Part shown: positions 22,861 to 36,710 of the stretch, piece by piece
Layout of the letters: each line of letters opens with the position of its first letter
How positions within the stretch are numbered: the stretch's first letter is position 1
Source of the DNA: Stercorarius parasiticus
Taxonomy: Eukaryota; Chordata; Aves; Charadriiformes; Stercorariidae
Length of the DNA: 64,000 nucleotides
Direction of reading: 5' to 3'
Assembly (NCBI GenBank): GCA_013396915.1
Contig: VWZL01005150.1
Span: forward strand, 1 to 64,000
The notes under the pieces: generated by a model
What the model saw: only the letters and a program-made list of their open reading frames with translations
The model's database searches: none
Told to the model about the DNA's origin: nothing
Translations under genes and position numbers: made by a program

Positions 22861-25728
22861 TGCTTTTGATGCCTTCTGCCCTCTCAATCAAGTTGGGAGA
22901 TTCAGATGAGCTGAACTGCAGTTAGTTTTGTACCATTCATCTCCAAAAGCTGTGATGTGAAAGTGTCTGGGAAATGAACTGTCCGTGTCCTTGTTGGTAA
23001 GTAGGAATTGTAAATGGAGAAAATGTAGCATAAAACTGTGGCAATGAGGTCACCAATTGCATTTTCTAGATGGGCTCCTATATTGTTGAGAAACGTCCAA
23101 AGCTAAGCAGAACAAGGCCTCATTTGTATTTAAAATTAATCCAGATTCAGTAAATGGTGCTGAGAAGCTAATGTAGCAGGGAAAGTGTGACTAGAAGGGA
23201 ATAGTCTACATAGAGCTGTAAGGAGAAATCTAATTTACTAATTTACCCCACCTGTAAGAAAGTAACATTGCTTATTTGTCTTTTTTGTCTAATGCTAAGG
23301 TAGGCAAATGAAGGGTAATTTTTTTGTAGTATTGCCAGAAGTCAGTGTGGATACTTAGGCACCTATAAAAAGCAAAGACAACATGCATGTACGTACATAT
23401 TTTATACATATAGCCTTATTAAGATCATATTTTATGCATGGATCTTTCATGTGGTGTTTTTAAGACTGACACACTGCATAGTGCATTCTTGGGAGCATAT
23501 ATCCACCTTTAATCCGTGTCACCCTTAGGTCAGGTCAGGCTCTAACACCATACTGGTGCTAAATAGGTAAAACTAAAATAATCCTGGGCTGGTTCCAAAA
23601 GTATCCTATTAAACAGCTGTACGTCCTTAGGCGTATCGTATATATGACCGATGCTTCCCAAGTCCTTCATCTTAGAGTAAATGCATATCTGATCTACTGC
23701 AGACCAAAGTCCTCCACTGATTAGCACTAGATATAGCTTTGGGTCAGTATCTTCGAGTGTATGCATCCTTTAGAGGAAAAAGAATCTTTAATGTTCCATT
23801 AATGCTAAAAAATCTGCCGTGCTTATTTCTAAAAATTGAATTATTTTCTTCAAGTTGGTACCTTAATTCATAGGGCTATTAGCTTGTCATCAAACACGGA
23901 AGCTTTCTCTGTTCCATATTCCCATAACTCATGCATTTTAACATGCCTAGGTCTTGATGTGAAACGTCTCGCCACTTTGAGGGTCTTAGAGCTGTATATT
24001 GATTCATACTACTTCTTTCTCTCTGTTGTTTGGCAGCAGCCAGATCATGTTCTGGAGAGGCTTCACATAGCAGTGCTTCTCATTTGTGTGGGCTGTTCAA
24101 TTCATACAAACTTCTTATAATATTTTGCTAGTAACAACTTTTGTTGTACTCCATCTGGGGAGACTTTGCATTTCCCGCAAATACATTATCTCTGAATATT
24201 TGCTTTAAGTAGTCTAAAATCATTCATAGTGCTCGGTTTTATGCTGCTCCTCTTTGAATCCATGATTTATTTTAATTATAACATTACTGGGAAGCCTTAG
24301 CACTGGAGGTGCTATCCCAGTATTACTGTACTTGCCCTGGCAAATGGGATGAGAAGTCTGCATAACAGTTGTGTCACTGAAAATATGCACAAAGACTGCA
24401 CTTGCATGAAAGACAAGTCAACCAAAGGCATCATACGCTATATTGTACACTTTAAAAATCCATGCTATATTAGTAGAAACATGAAAATCAAACTGATTTT
24501 TACAACATTACTACATGATAACAATGCTGTTTTGAAATTTTCATTACAAAGGGTTTTTAAAAGCGGCTACTAGGGGCTTAATTTTGTTCCCAATAAAGCA
24601 GATGTTGCTGAGTTGCAGTCTGCCTGGTCTAGGAGACTGGGAAAACCTGCCCTAAAAAATGATCTTTAAATGGTCCTTTAGGCTTGGTCCAGTCATAGAG
24701 TGGCAATTACCCTGTCCTTGAGCAGTGGCCTGCACTGCATTTTTCACAAGACCTGACAGAATTTTACAACAGGGAGATTCAGGCTAAACCATTTCCAGTT
24801 TTCTGAAGCAGTCATATTCCTTCCAAAATGTTTGCTTTTACTTATGAATGTTCTGGATATCCTTGAAAGTGGTGTAGGTAACTCCACCATTTGGGTGTTT
24901 CTGTTGGCAGGCAGGCCGAGAGCACGTGTGGCGTGGCCATGCTACTGTAAATCTGACCATCATACATGCAGAAGTTTATATATGTACCGTATGAGCAATA
25001 CATTGTACGAAAAGTACTAAAAGTACTTTCTTTTGCAGATTTTTTACTTTCTTTGTGAAACACAGGCAAAATGAGGGGTATTGCTTCATACTGCTATCAT
25101 GCAAGTGCCAGACACAAAATGAAGAATATTTCCATGATTGCTACATGCATGCGACTGCTGCCAACTTCCTACCAGCACTTTGGGGATGGGACAACTAAGA
25201 GATTTCCCAGATCTTATGCTTTGTAAACTAACTTAGACTAGATTGTTGAGGAGGTATTTTTATTAATGTTCGTGTGACTCAATTATCCCTATTTGTATTT
25301 ATATTTCTTCTGAAAGTCTGAGGAATCTGAAAAAAAGCAGTGCATGGGAGAACTTCAACCCACTTTTGCAAATTCATGAAACTTAGATAGTACGTGGGTT
25401 ATTCAAACTGAATCTCAACATAGAATCTTTTGAAATTTGCTTATCTGTCAAGAATATGCTATTTCATTTAAACTATGAAAAGACTAAATAGATTCCATAA
25501 TTTAGTAAATATTTTGGCTTCTGACAGCTCTTCTTTTTCTTCTGCTCTACATTTTTGAGATTTTTTTCCTTCTTGATGCCATTTCTGATAAGACTTACAG
25601 GTGGCAGGAGAATTAATTTGGGAAAAGATTTAGGAGAAGAGTTTCTTACAGTAATAAGTTCCCAATTCCTTCTTTACATCATATAGATAATTCTTATCAT
25701 TTTAGGAAGCTAATCGGAGTATTTGGTA
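22861..25728. other. No gene seen
   Basis: No supported coding or repeat content. Short frames at 23542-23766, 23836-24120 and 24349-24573 have no recognisable features. Confidence 0.6.
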
Positions 25729-25729
25729 G

Positions 25730-25766
25730 TGACTGGTTGGATTGGGCCTCTTGGATTTAGGCCCCT
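25730..25766 (+). repeat. Ancient amniote interspersed repeat, copy f
   Basis: Two GGAT-T-GGCCC-like ends occur close together: gttggattgggcctc (25737-25750) and ggatttaggcccc (25753-25765). Short, so low confidence. Confidence 0.35.
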
Positions 25767-28700
25767 TCTGTATATGAATGCAAAGCTGGAAAAAGTTGTG
25801 TTGAATCTTTTTCTATGTGATGCATCAAAAGGTTCAGAAAAAGTTCATTTTATTTTTACCTTGAAGAATCATGATTTGCCAGAAACTATGCTTTCAGAAC
25901 CTGCAAACAGTCCATTTATTTGCCAGCATCAGAATGAAGCTCAGAGTTCCAGTGAAAACATCTTTTTGTCTGCTAATGTAATGGGTGCTTATTTTCTGCA
26001 TCTTCATGTTCCTTGGAAAAGCATCAGGGTTTCATTGTAAATCCATTATGTCTCCCTTGGTCAGAAATTATAAATGACAACTAGTCCCAAGGTAAAGAAA
26101 AGAAAGTATTATTTTGTAGAGTAAAAAGGGGTTAAATCACTTTTTATCATGAATGTCCTCCTGGTTATGACATATTCAATGTATTATTTAGTTTAAGTGC
26201 ATGATTAAGATAGAACCGGGGTACTTCTGGGTAGCATTTTTACAGACGTTATACTTACCTCATTCTGTGGTACAGAAGAAAGAAAAATGACATGTCCCTT
26301 TGTGAACCTATCCTTTTAAAATTAGGTTATAGATTATATAGTGGTGTGAGATCCTCTATGAATTTCTGGGTCAGAGGTACTTTGTTTTCTTTCTTTTATA
26401 CAGCAAAACCCTTGTATCTCTATTAAAAATTTATTTGCTGTCAATAATTAAATGCTTATTATTTGATCTTTAATGGGGTCATGATTCCCATATTCCCATA
26501 TTAATGAAATAATGCAAAAGTAAAAAATGCATTTCAGTTGGAAAAAGTACTTATTATTCTTTCTTTGTTCTGAGTAAAATAGTTTATCTTAAATTAAAAA
26601 TTAAAAAAAAGAATTTTCTTTAATCTTAGAATTAAATTAGTGCTAATTAGTTCTATTTTCTCTACAACATTCAAATGCTAAAGTCTTAGTCATTTCTTCA
26701 GAGTATTAATAGTGCCCTTTGGCTGTAATCAAGATTATCTTCAATTAAAAGCAATACAGCTAACTGAGTTACATTAACAGTTATTGTTCTCAAATCACAG
26801 GGTTAAGAACACAAATCCTGTGTGTTTTCAGCATGGGTACATTGCAAGGGTGTGTGATGTGCGGACACGTTATTTACACGTTTAAACTAAAAAGCACTAA
26901 CCTATAGCGTTCATATGTGTAATACACTTAAAACAAAGCATTTTTTTAAAATGGTGATGTAGACAGATTGAAAGATATTGCAATAAGGTAAAACATTTTT
27001 TGGATTTGGTCAAGGTTTGAGTAGTCTCCTCCAGGCCCCTGTACATCCCTCCCCCCGCACTTTTTACTGTAAACTCTGTAAATTATGGGGCATTTTCAAT
27101 GAGTGAGTTCTGCTTGATATTCACAGCTGTTATTTGCCTTTGTGAAGAGTTAAAGAGCACTTGCCAGTCTGCGATAATTCATCTTATTTTATTAATGCTT
27201 TTTTTTAGTTCAGAAAAATTGTTATATACAATAATAGTGGATTTCAGCTGAAAATAGAAGTATTTAATTCAAATTTCTTACTGTATCCGATATGAATAAA
27301 TGCTGGTCTCATAGAAACAGAAAGAAAAAGTTTTCATCCATGCTCATAGAACAGTTCTTTCTGGCTTCAAAAACTAAGCACAGACTATGGGAAAATTTCG
27401 TTAACATTGCTGTGTTTACAAACAAAAAGTATAAACATCTTGAGCAAACAAAACTGATGAGGGGAACCATGCTTGCTTGCTAGCAGATTACCACCCTAAT
27501 AGCAAAAATAGACTGTGATTCTGTCTCAGTAAAAGTTAATAACAGTTGGTGATACAAAGAAAAAAACTTGAGAGTTGCAAAAATATTCTTATGGTATTTC
27601 TATATGCACCTGCCGATATCACTTCTATAACGTATTCCAGCCAGAACAGAAAGCTTTGGGAGCTTCTAGGGGGCTCCAATACTTGGAAGTTTCCATCAGT
27701 TTTGTTTAAATTTTTATACTTTAGATGCTTTACCAAATTATAACCTCTGTTTATTATGTTTTTATTTTTATTTAGACTCACCCATTACTAATGTCTGTAT
27801 CATGGTGGTGGTTTGTCTGTGTTGCTACCCTTCAGGAGCTAATGAGGTAAATGGCATAACTGGACAGATACTGTCAGTAAACCATCTCCAAATTTAAACA
27901 GGTTTCGAAGATTTTAAAATCTGTTTTCTCAAAGCATAAATGCAAGCAAAGGGTTTCTTTGAACTAACATTTGTATTCAGTGGAGCAAATACACTTTTTG
28001 AGTCTCAAAATGCTGGCACAGCCATCTTAGTTTGACACTGAGGCAATAAATCAAAAGGGATGGACAAAGATATGAAACCGTGCCCTTCAGAAAGAGCATT
28101 GTGTCTGTACATGCAAAAATAATTGCTTTCTTGGAATGTGACAAAAGAAAATTGAATATAAAATATGGTGTTAACAGACAACAAATCTAATTTTTAGAAG
28201 ATTCTTCTTCTACCTCAGGAGGATTTCCTGAGGAATCATATATCTTTGGTACAATATGTAGCTAGGTATGTAGGTAGAGTTTAATGCTTTCCTTCTTGGA
28301 GGAAAATTAAAATTTGCTAAACTTTCCAAGGATGTTACAGTGTTTGCCCCAGAGCGTGACTTTTCATAAAATAAACAAAATATACAGTCCAAAATGGAAA
28401 GTCCCAATGACTTCTTAGATTCCCCTGTGATTTAGATGAGGCGAGGTAGTCCTCTGGAAAACTGCTACAGTGTTTTGTGACCATAGAGCTCTTATATCGA
28501 ACTGGGAACAAAGGAGTAAAGTACCTTAATTTTACCCAACGGCCAGTATGTTGCTTGCCTCCTTCTGCTTGTAAGGCTGGTAGAGATTTTAGCAGCCAGA
28601 TTTCATGACCCTCCTCTTCACTTAGAGGAAATGCAGGAAAATGGACAGATTTTATGCAAGTTCTGGGGGCTTACATATATCTAGAATTTGTATACGGGGG

Positions 28701-31009
28701 TGGGGGTGAGTGTGTCTATGTATTTATAGGGTGTAGAGAAATGTTTTGTCTGTGTGCGTGATTTTTCAAAAGAGGGAAACTTAATTCCTTACCTGAGTTA
28801 AACAACAACTTAATTTTAACATTAAGCAATATATTTAATAGAAAAAAAGAAGTATTAAGCTTGAAGAAAATTTATAAGCAGAGCTTCTTTCCTTTACTGG
28901 GCATGCCCCTTAACAAAATATACAAAACTTGATTCCACTTTGTATCTGTCTGTTATATCTTTTCATGGCTTCATGGATACTAGAGGCCTCAACTTGCTGT
29001 TACAGGTTACAGGAGCCTCACCCAAACCCAGTCATCTAAGTTGTAGTTGCAGTTTTATTATGAATTGTAAGCCTTGAGCAGATGTTAGTCCAGATTTCAA
29101 AGGCTGGTATCTTCTCTCTGTTGTTACCCTTGAATGACATGAGATGTTTCCCAGGAGACGAGTTCTGCCTCCAGTTCTGCTGCTGGATTTTATACCCAGA
29201 AGTAGAAAGTATTGGGAAGGATGTGCAAAGAGAAAATGGGATATAGAGGCAGTTTGGGGCTGTGGAGTGCCTGTTTCTCTATTGTTCCTCTTTCACGGTT
29301 AGATTAGCTGGTCTGGGAGTATGGTGGGCTATATTCTCATCACAGTCATTAAGAATTTGTCACAGTGCAATTAAGACTGGGATGTGTTACATTAACTATT
29401 TTGCTTATATTCCAGGCTTGTTCTTTTTTCCAGCTAGAGCTGCCTTTATACTTATTTACATATGAAAGTGTGAAGGATAGATATACGAAATACTTCCTAC
29501 CTGAGTACAGCAGTGATGTATACTCAGATGTACCTGGTGTACAGGTGTACACTCATGTATCTCAGTGAACCTCAGATGAATTTGCTTTATGATATGTGAA
29601 AAGGAATATGGTGCTTCTTAGTCCAATCTATTTTTATGTGTTATTGTGATGGGTAGAAGAAAGAATTACTGTTTATTATCTCTCTTCAGTTACCAGTTGA
29701 TACAACACTAGGTAAGGAAAATGGCCTTTAGTATCTCAATTAATTTCAATAGACATTAGATCTATCTAGAAAAAATTGCCAGGATTCGTCCGAATCTTGA
29801 TGGGAAAATTTTTGAAATCTGATTCAGTTTTGGTTTTTTCCTTTCTCCAACATTTATTTTAATCTCTCCACAAAACCAACTGCTCAGATACATATTTTAT
29901 ATGATACTTTATTTTCCAATTTTCTTTATTAGCCAGAAGGAAATATTAAAAGGAACATAACTGTCAGCCTGAAAGCTGTGACACTGTAAAAGTATTCAGA
30001 CTGACTAGCTGATCTGAGTCACTATATGTAAAAAAGGAGAAGGAGTAAACCAGCAAAAAAACCCCTTTTTTCCCCAATCACGTTGTGGCATGAATGAGGA
30101 AAAAATGTTTTGTCTCTCAAATCTACATGAGCTGAAAATATGAAATTCAAAGTTCATTCTCTGCAGCGAAATGAAGAGAAGAACCAAAGAGCTCCATCAA
30201 CCCCTGGAGCTCTACTTTCAATTAATAGAGCTGTACGTTAACTCCTCTGATGTTATTACATTATGAAATTCACAGTAAATTAAAGCAAAACCCGCTCTTC
30301 ATTGAATTTTCAGTCTCATTTGAAATCAGAAATGAATCAGAAATGTTTATGTATATGTGGAGAAGGTCAGTCACTTTGGTACCTCACAAAGAACCACCCT
30401 GAAAATATGTCCATGTCACCAAGTGTGGACAGTTGCATGCCCAGCTGATGAGGTTCACCTTGAATCCAGGCTTCGGGGAAGGCAGCTTAGAAAATTCAGT
30501 GCAGTGATATAGCATCCTCTATTTTTACTTTAAGTGAAGGATCTCTCCTTAGTAAGTTCCTAATATTTTTTTCATGTTTCAGGGTGTAGTCCAAGTGAGA
30601 GTGAAACAATCATTTCCCAGGTATAGTTAGTGATGTGCAAGAAATTGTCTCAAAAGGTTTCAGGAATTTGATTGACGAAATGAAACATGGTCCTGACGTC
30701 AATTTACTGAGATTAATTTTTAATGAATATGACTTTAAAAGCATATGCAAAATTATGATCAGTGACAAAAAATGCATTTGGATATGGCATTTAAAGAATG
30801 ATATACATAATGTATTGGAAATTAACTTTTATAATCGACAGAAAATTATTCTTGTTGCTGGCTCTCAATTTGTGGGAACTTTGGCAATGAAAATATTAAT
30901 TACAAGCAAAGGAAAATGGTATTATGTTTATTTTTTTAATTAATATTGCCTGTGTGCCAGATAACGACCTCTTAAAATATTAGTGTATGAGATTAGGGAG
31001 TTCTTTTAC
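25767..31009. other. No gene seen
   Basis: About 5 kb of AT-rich DNA. A G-rich stretch (ggggtgggggtgag) lies at about 28695-28710. The frame at 30635-30943 is AT-driven and has no domain. Confidence 0.6.
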
Positions 31010-31092
31010 AGTCAAATCCTGCTTATCTCCCACATGCAACTTCTCTCTGAAGTTAAGGAACGGGTGTGTCTTGCAAAAAAGAATTTGGCCAG
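31010..31092 (+). repeat. Ancient amniote interspersed repeat, copy g
   Basis: Gtcaaatcctgcttatctcc, then cacatgcaacttctctctga, agttaag and gtgtgtcttgc, ending in agaatttggcc. The order matches the '(g)tcaaatcctgctctca...gcaactcccattgaagtcaatgg...agaatttggccc' arrangement of the family, giving about 80 bases with both ends visible. Confidence 0.5.
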
Positions 31093-34000
31093 AATTTTCC
31101 CCTATGCAATTATTCATAATTATCACGCTGATTTTGCACTCTGTTTTCTCTTTTTAGATCAATGGTATTCCTAGTGAAGACAATGAAAAAGTTCACAGTT
31201 AATAACAAAGTGATAAGTCCTTTGACAAAGAGTATATATAGCCTCATTAAGGATATATTAATTCATACTATTTTTACCTGTTTTGAGTCTTTTGATAAAA
31301 CACAGTCCAGTTTGAGAACTTGAAGCTTAAGAAAACAGCTGAAAGAATCAGACTTATTTTCTGCTGTTGAAAAGAAAAGGAATCTTGGCAGTGGCCTTTC
31401 CGTGTCTAAACAGTTATCAGGAACATGCTGAATTCCTCTCCGAATCTGTCAGGTGAAGGACAACAGACTATCAGCTTAGTTTGTGGAAAGAAGATGTCTC
31501 CATTTAGAAAAAAAAAAAAATCTCACTGTACTGATAAGTAAGCAGGTAAATAACAATTTCCTTAATGGAAAGAATGCAACTGGAGATTTTAAAGAACTGT
31601 TAGCTTTCCCCGGTAAATGTTTATTTAAGTACAGATGACTCTACAGATGACCTCAGGTCATGGTATTAGACAAAGTGATCTACTGAGGTCCATTTGATCC
31701 CTGTAATTGTCTGACAATGATCGTGAGAAGTTATCAACAAAAAGGTTATGGAAAAAACTGTTCTTGTTCTGTTAATGAGTTTTGTGATTTTAAGGGAGAA
31801 ATGCACTTCTTTCTCTTTTGCTTTCTTCTGCCCTGTTTATATTTCATAAGTGATGGCACCAATGTTTGAATTTTCGATAATCCATGAGTGACTGTGCTCA
31901 AGATGTCTCCTCCCTGTTCCACACACAGTTGCACTCTGATAGCAAAAATTGTCTCTATCATCTCATTTACTACCTCTACTTTAATTGCATTTAAAGGGAA
32001 GAAATACCAAAAATGCCTCACGCTTCATGAGAGAAGACAAATGAACTGCATATAGTTTAATCTTGTCATTGACTGATAAAAGGAGTAGGTGGAGGTATGA
32101 AGGTGACTTCAAGGAGAGGCTGGGTTATTGCAACCTGTTTCTGTTCAGAATAAAAATGAGGTGAAGTTTTTCCTACCCAACTATTAGCTGAAAACTGGGG
32201 CTATTATAAGCTTGATCCTCTTTCCACAAAGAAAAGGTGGGAGAATGATGGAAACGTTTTCTAGACCAGATCTTGTTCTCCTCCACCACAGCAAAAACCA
32301 GGTTTGGTTACAAACATGTACTGGTTTTTCCTAGAGATCTGATACATGTCACTTACATTTTATCTTAAGTTACTTTAATAGCATCTTTGAAGTGACTAAT
32401 GATGCTGTAAAAATAATTATATAATTTAGTTGTGATTCTCCTCAGATTGTCTACTTTTTGCAATAAGCAAAAGAGTACCCACGTTAACAGAACTGCTCTG
32501 CATAGTGTGATAAAAGTGGCTTTATCTAAGTGTATTTGAGAACTCTGTATCTGCTATAGCCATGTTGAATAAAAGTGAAAAATCTAATTTGGTATGTAAA
32601 AGTAGAATACTTTCTAAAGGAAAACAAGTGAGGGGGTGGGTGAGTGAATAGCCTTAACATAAAGCAATTCATGTATTATTAATCTAATTTCCTATAAAGT
32701 TTGAACAAAAAGCATGTTGAGACATTACTCTGTGTTTCCTTGTTAGACTGTGTTCATAGTGCCCTCTCCTATTTTATGTAACATATTCTTCAGCCTAAAT
32801 AAGATATTCTTGAAGCCTCAGGATTTTCATGCCTTCAAAGCTCTCGGTTTCATTTCTAAATATTATAGATTTTGAAGCACAAGAGGCTTTAAGTTTGGTA
32901 CCTCAAAGGCTGTTCACCCTTTTAGGTAACCCCCAAGTTGGCTTTCGTATTTGCTTATTACCCAAAATTCTTCACAAGAAGCTTCAGCCTGTTTTACAAT
33001 TAAAGGCTTTGATCATATTTACTGTAGCTACGTAAAATATTTCTGCATGAATGTTACATGACTTCACTTTCTGTATTAAGCTAGGAGTTTACCTGATACC
33101 CAGTATCTACATGAATCCTTTTATAACATAACTATTAAACATTTCCCTTCTCCTCACTGACCACAGGCAAGGAGGAGAGCTGCTCCTGTGAGCTGTGCCA
33201 GGATGCTTACTGTGAGCAAGCTGCAATGCTGGAACCCAAAACTCTGGGTCAACCATTGCAATATTTCCATCCCTAAATAATGAAGGCTCTGCTCTTAGTG
33301 TTTTCACTTTGGGTATACCATGTGTCTGGAACTGTTTGGAAGCTTTTCTCACCTGTACGTGAGCTTTAAGCTCTGGTACTGAGTAGAACATACTTAACAA
33401 CATACTTAGGAACCGCTTTGATTCTGCTGTGTTCAGTCATAGCAAAAAAGTATGAGAAAGGCTTTTATATATTTGTTAAGAATTACTCTGTGCAATATGC
33501 TAGTTTCCAATTCCTCTTTTTAGTTTATTTTCCAAATTTTTGTTAAATTTGGTTTTAATTGCCTGTTCACAAGAGAACTACCTTGAGAAACACTGAAGTA
33601 TGGTAAAGATGATGTCATGCTTTTCCTTGCTTTGCATAAGAAAATTACTGAATGCATAACGTACCACATAAAGTATAATTCTGGTATAGGTAACTTTTGA
33701 GAGAACTGTGCACTTTTTGTAACAGACATACCTAAATAAAACTTTGATTCCTGCCCTAAAATTCAATAAGCATTATTTCAATGGCAGCTCCTAAAAACTT
33801 GCCTCTTTTGTATTCTGAGAGCAGTTGTTTTGTTATCTTTTGTTCATTCCATCTTTCTGAGTTATAAGACATAAGTTTTTGAAACTGCATTAACCAATAT
33901 ACATCAGATAAACTCTATGTAGCTAGAAATTTTGGAGCTACTTCGTCTGTTTCATTTGGCAATGTTTTGAATTTTATGACCTCCATTAGTGTTACAAAAT

Positions 34001-36339
34001 GTTCATTATGGTTCTTCTCCAGTTAGATTTATGAAGAACGTCGTAAGAGATATGTGGGAGGTGAGAGTTCTTCTAGTTTGGTGAATAAACTTGAACTTTA
34101 CCAGAGTTTAATCTTGGTAAAGGTTGTGACAGATTAAGTACAAAATCTGTACTTATTATTGCAGGAATAGTATTTTCTTGTATAATTATTCCTGTCTATT
34201 TTGGATGTATTCAAGATGACCAGGACTATCTTCTCTTAAGTCAGTAAAATTATTTCTTATTACTTCTTTCAGATGGGACTTAAACTTTCCAGAACATTTA
34301 ACTTTTCATGGTTTTGTTGTTTGAAATGGCAATCCCACTGGTAATATTAGAAAAATCTCGGTTTTGAGCATGTGGTAATTTTAATGACATTTCAGGTTTG
34401 GCACATATGCACACACACCCCACAAGCAAACTGCCCTTCTGCCCCCAAAGAAGAGAAAAAGCAAGGAAGTGTTCCAGCATTTTCAGAATGGAGTATTTTG
34501 GCATGCTTTTTCTTTACTACTTATAATTTTGATGTTTAAATACAGAAAACTGGAACATAGCGCTTTCACAATTTGATACAAAAAGAAAAACCTTCATACA
34601 AACTATTTCAACAAAAAATAAAAAACCCCAGTAATTTGTAGGAAGTGTCGAATTTGATTTTTTATCTTGAGAAAACTAACACATTCATAAAAATGTTTCA
34701 GGAAAACATTGGAAAGTTCTTCCTGGCTCTATTGCTTTTCAGTGGAATACTGACAACTTCCAACTACTGAGAATCAGTCTCATTCCTTGTATTCAGTGTT
34801 CTGTAGTCTGAGGATTACCCAGCTACAAATTTCCCTTCCATTTGTAGCTTCAAAGAATGTTCCTTTCTGCGTGTAAGGAAGGCAGTGAGCTCATGCCCTA
34901 GTACACCTTTCCTTGGACTGAGTCCACAATAGCAGTACAGAAATCATGTAGGAAGCAAATTTCAGTATGTCCCTTCACCCTTCTCATTATTTCTAGTTGT
35001 TCTGATATAGGTATTGACCCGCGTTCCTCAGGATTGTATTCTCTTATGAATAGTAGCTTCTCTCCCTGCTCCTCCTCACGTTTAATACTTTGCTGTTCAC
35101 CATAGTATACAACTCTTCTGCAGCTACTGAGATTTTAACATATACCTTTGAATCTCAAAAATGCAGTAAGTTTTCACTACTAATGAATTAGTGATCAGGA
35201 CACAGAATCTTACCCTCTTTTTCATTGTCATATGATTTTCTGACATCAGTCCTTTCACTGACTTCAACAGTTTGTTCTTTACATTATTTATACTTAAGGA
35301 GCAAAAAAGTCTAGCCTTAAACTTTATCTCATCTTCATTGCTAGGACTGATATTCTTATCTGTTTTTTTACCAATTAGTTTTGCTAAGTGCACCTTTCCA
35401 CAGAGTATTCCTCCTCATCTCCTATGCTGTAACTTGTAACCAATTTCAATCTTTCAATTTGGAATTCTTCCAGAAGGATATGACGTTGGTCTTCTGTATC
35501 ATATGATTCTTGCTCATGTTACTGGTCATATTTCTCCTATGAAAACTCTTTTGATTAAGTCTTCTCATTAGTCAACTTGGTAAACATATTACTGCAGGAA
35601 GCTTGAAAGCTTGGGTTGAAAGCCAGCACAGAAGCAAAAGAGATCTTGTTTGCAAGTCACTATTTTCCCTTGAAAATATCTGCTCTTCTATCAGGTTGTC
35701 ATCTGAGGCTGCTAGAAGGTTTTATTACTCAGGGTTAATTGCCTTTGGCACAATAATCTCAGATTTCTCCTGAGAATTACTGGTAGCATACTCTTTCCTT
35801 CTGAAATAAAATTATCTTCCCGTCATGAGAAATGTGACAACTTTTTAACGTTTCTTTAAAAAACAGAATAAATGGTACCATATTCCTCTGCCTCCTAGTT
35901 CTATTTTTTCACCTCTCCTAAGGATATTGTTTTTCTGTTACTAGGTAAACCTTCTCCAGTTTGACATGCCAGTTGAAACTGTGTCATACAATAGCCCGAT
36001 AAATATAACTAGTTGCTTTCTTAGGATGCTAGTCTTCAACTCTCATGCGTTTGTGAACGCTGCACTCCAAAAAGACCTTTAAGTGTTTTTAAGTCATCTG
36101 TTTACACAGTTCAAACATATATTGTCTTTCTGAATACTCACATAATCAGCAACGTTTTTTTGTTATACGTCTGTATCCTATAGTGTCTTTCTCATAGTAT
36201 ACGACTTCACTAAAAGTAGCAGGCTGCTGGAAATCCATAGTCATGTGTAACTGCTTGCAAATCTTTCAAATAGTTAATGTGTTTTACATTTACGTGATAG
36301 GTAAGGATAAGATAATAAATATCAATGTAACTAATTTTT
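31093..36339. other. No gene seen
   Basis: Contains A13 at 31508-31520 and a GC-richer block at 33150-33260 preceded by an acceptor-like 'tcctcactgaccacag'. I could not pair that block with a donor or a recognisable protein. Otherwise unassigned. Confidence 0.6.
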
Positions 36340-36380
36340 GTTTCTGGAAATACGTTTCTGGAAATACCTTTCTGGAAAGG
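36340..36380. repeat. 14-bp tandem repeat, about 3 copies
   Basis: Copies start at 36340, 36354 and 36368. The first two are identical over 14 bases and the third diverges at its end. Confidence 0.85.
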
Positions 36381-36701
36381 AACACTCCAGAAGGTGATAG
36401 TGAGTCAGCTGTGATGTAATTCTGGAATTTCCACTTCTGTACTCATCCATGGAAGGGAAACGTGAGAACGTCACGGTCCCAGGGCTGGCAGCGGTAAGAC
36501 TGATAGGGGTTTTGATTGACCGTGGCTTCTGCCAGAGCCCTCTGTTCACCATTCCAGAGCATGTGGAGGGCAGGATAGAGTTGTCACTGACAGCCCCGTT
36601 ATATTTGCAACTAGTAAACACGTTTCTTGTGCGTTCCAATGATTCAGGAATGGAAAAATTTATTTTTCCTTTGAACAAAAGCCGCTGAAGATTTTCTGGA
36701 A
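36340..36701. promoter_or_regulatory. TTCTGGAA motif cluster beside a GC-richer block
   Basis: TTCTGGAA occurs at 36342-36349, 36356-36363, 36370-36377, 36420-36427 and 36694-36701. The first three form a 14-bp tandem of (g/c)tttctggaaatac. TTCnnGAA is the pairing of opposed half-sites used by heat-shock factor and is close to STAT sites. Between the fourth and fifth copies, 36440-36620 is GC-richer with several CpGs (acgtg, acgtc, acgg, gcgg, ccgtgg). The minus frame 36331-36678 and plus frame 36449-36688 over it have no known product. Function is inference only. A simple tandem repeat is the conservative reading of the first three copies. Confidence 0.3.
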
Positions 36702-36710
36702 AATGCCTGA

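Noticed and set aside
30635..30943. 102-codon plus-strand frame
   Set aside because: Isoleucine, lysine and asparagine-rich as expected from AT-rich DNA. No domain or splice context.
33107..33403. 98-codon minus-strand frame over the GC-richer block
   Set aside because: No recognisable protein, and the opposite strand looks as exon-like as this one. Kept only as a finding about the block.
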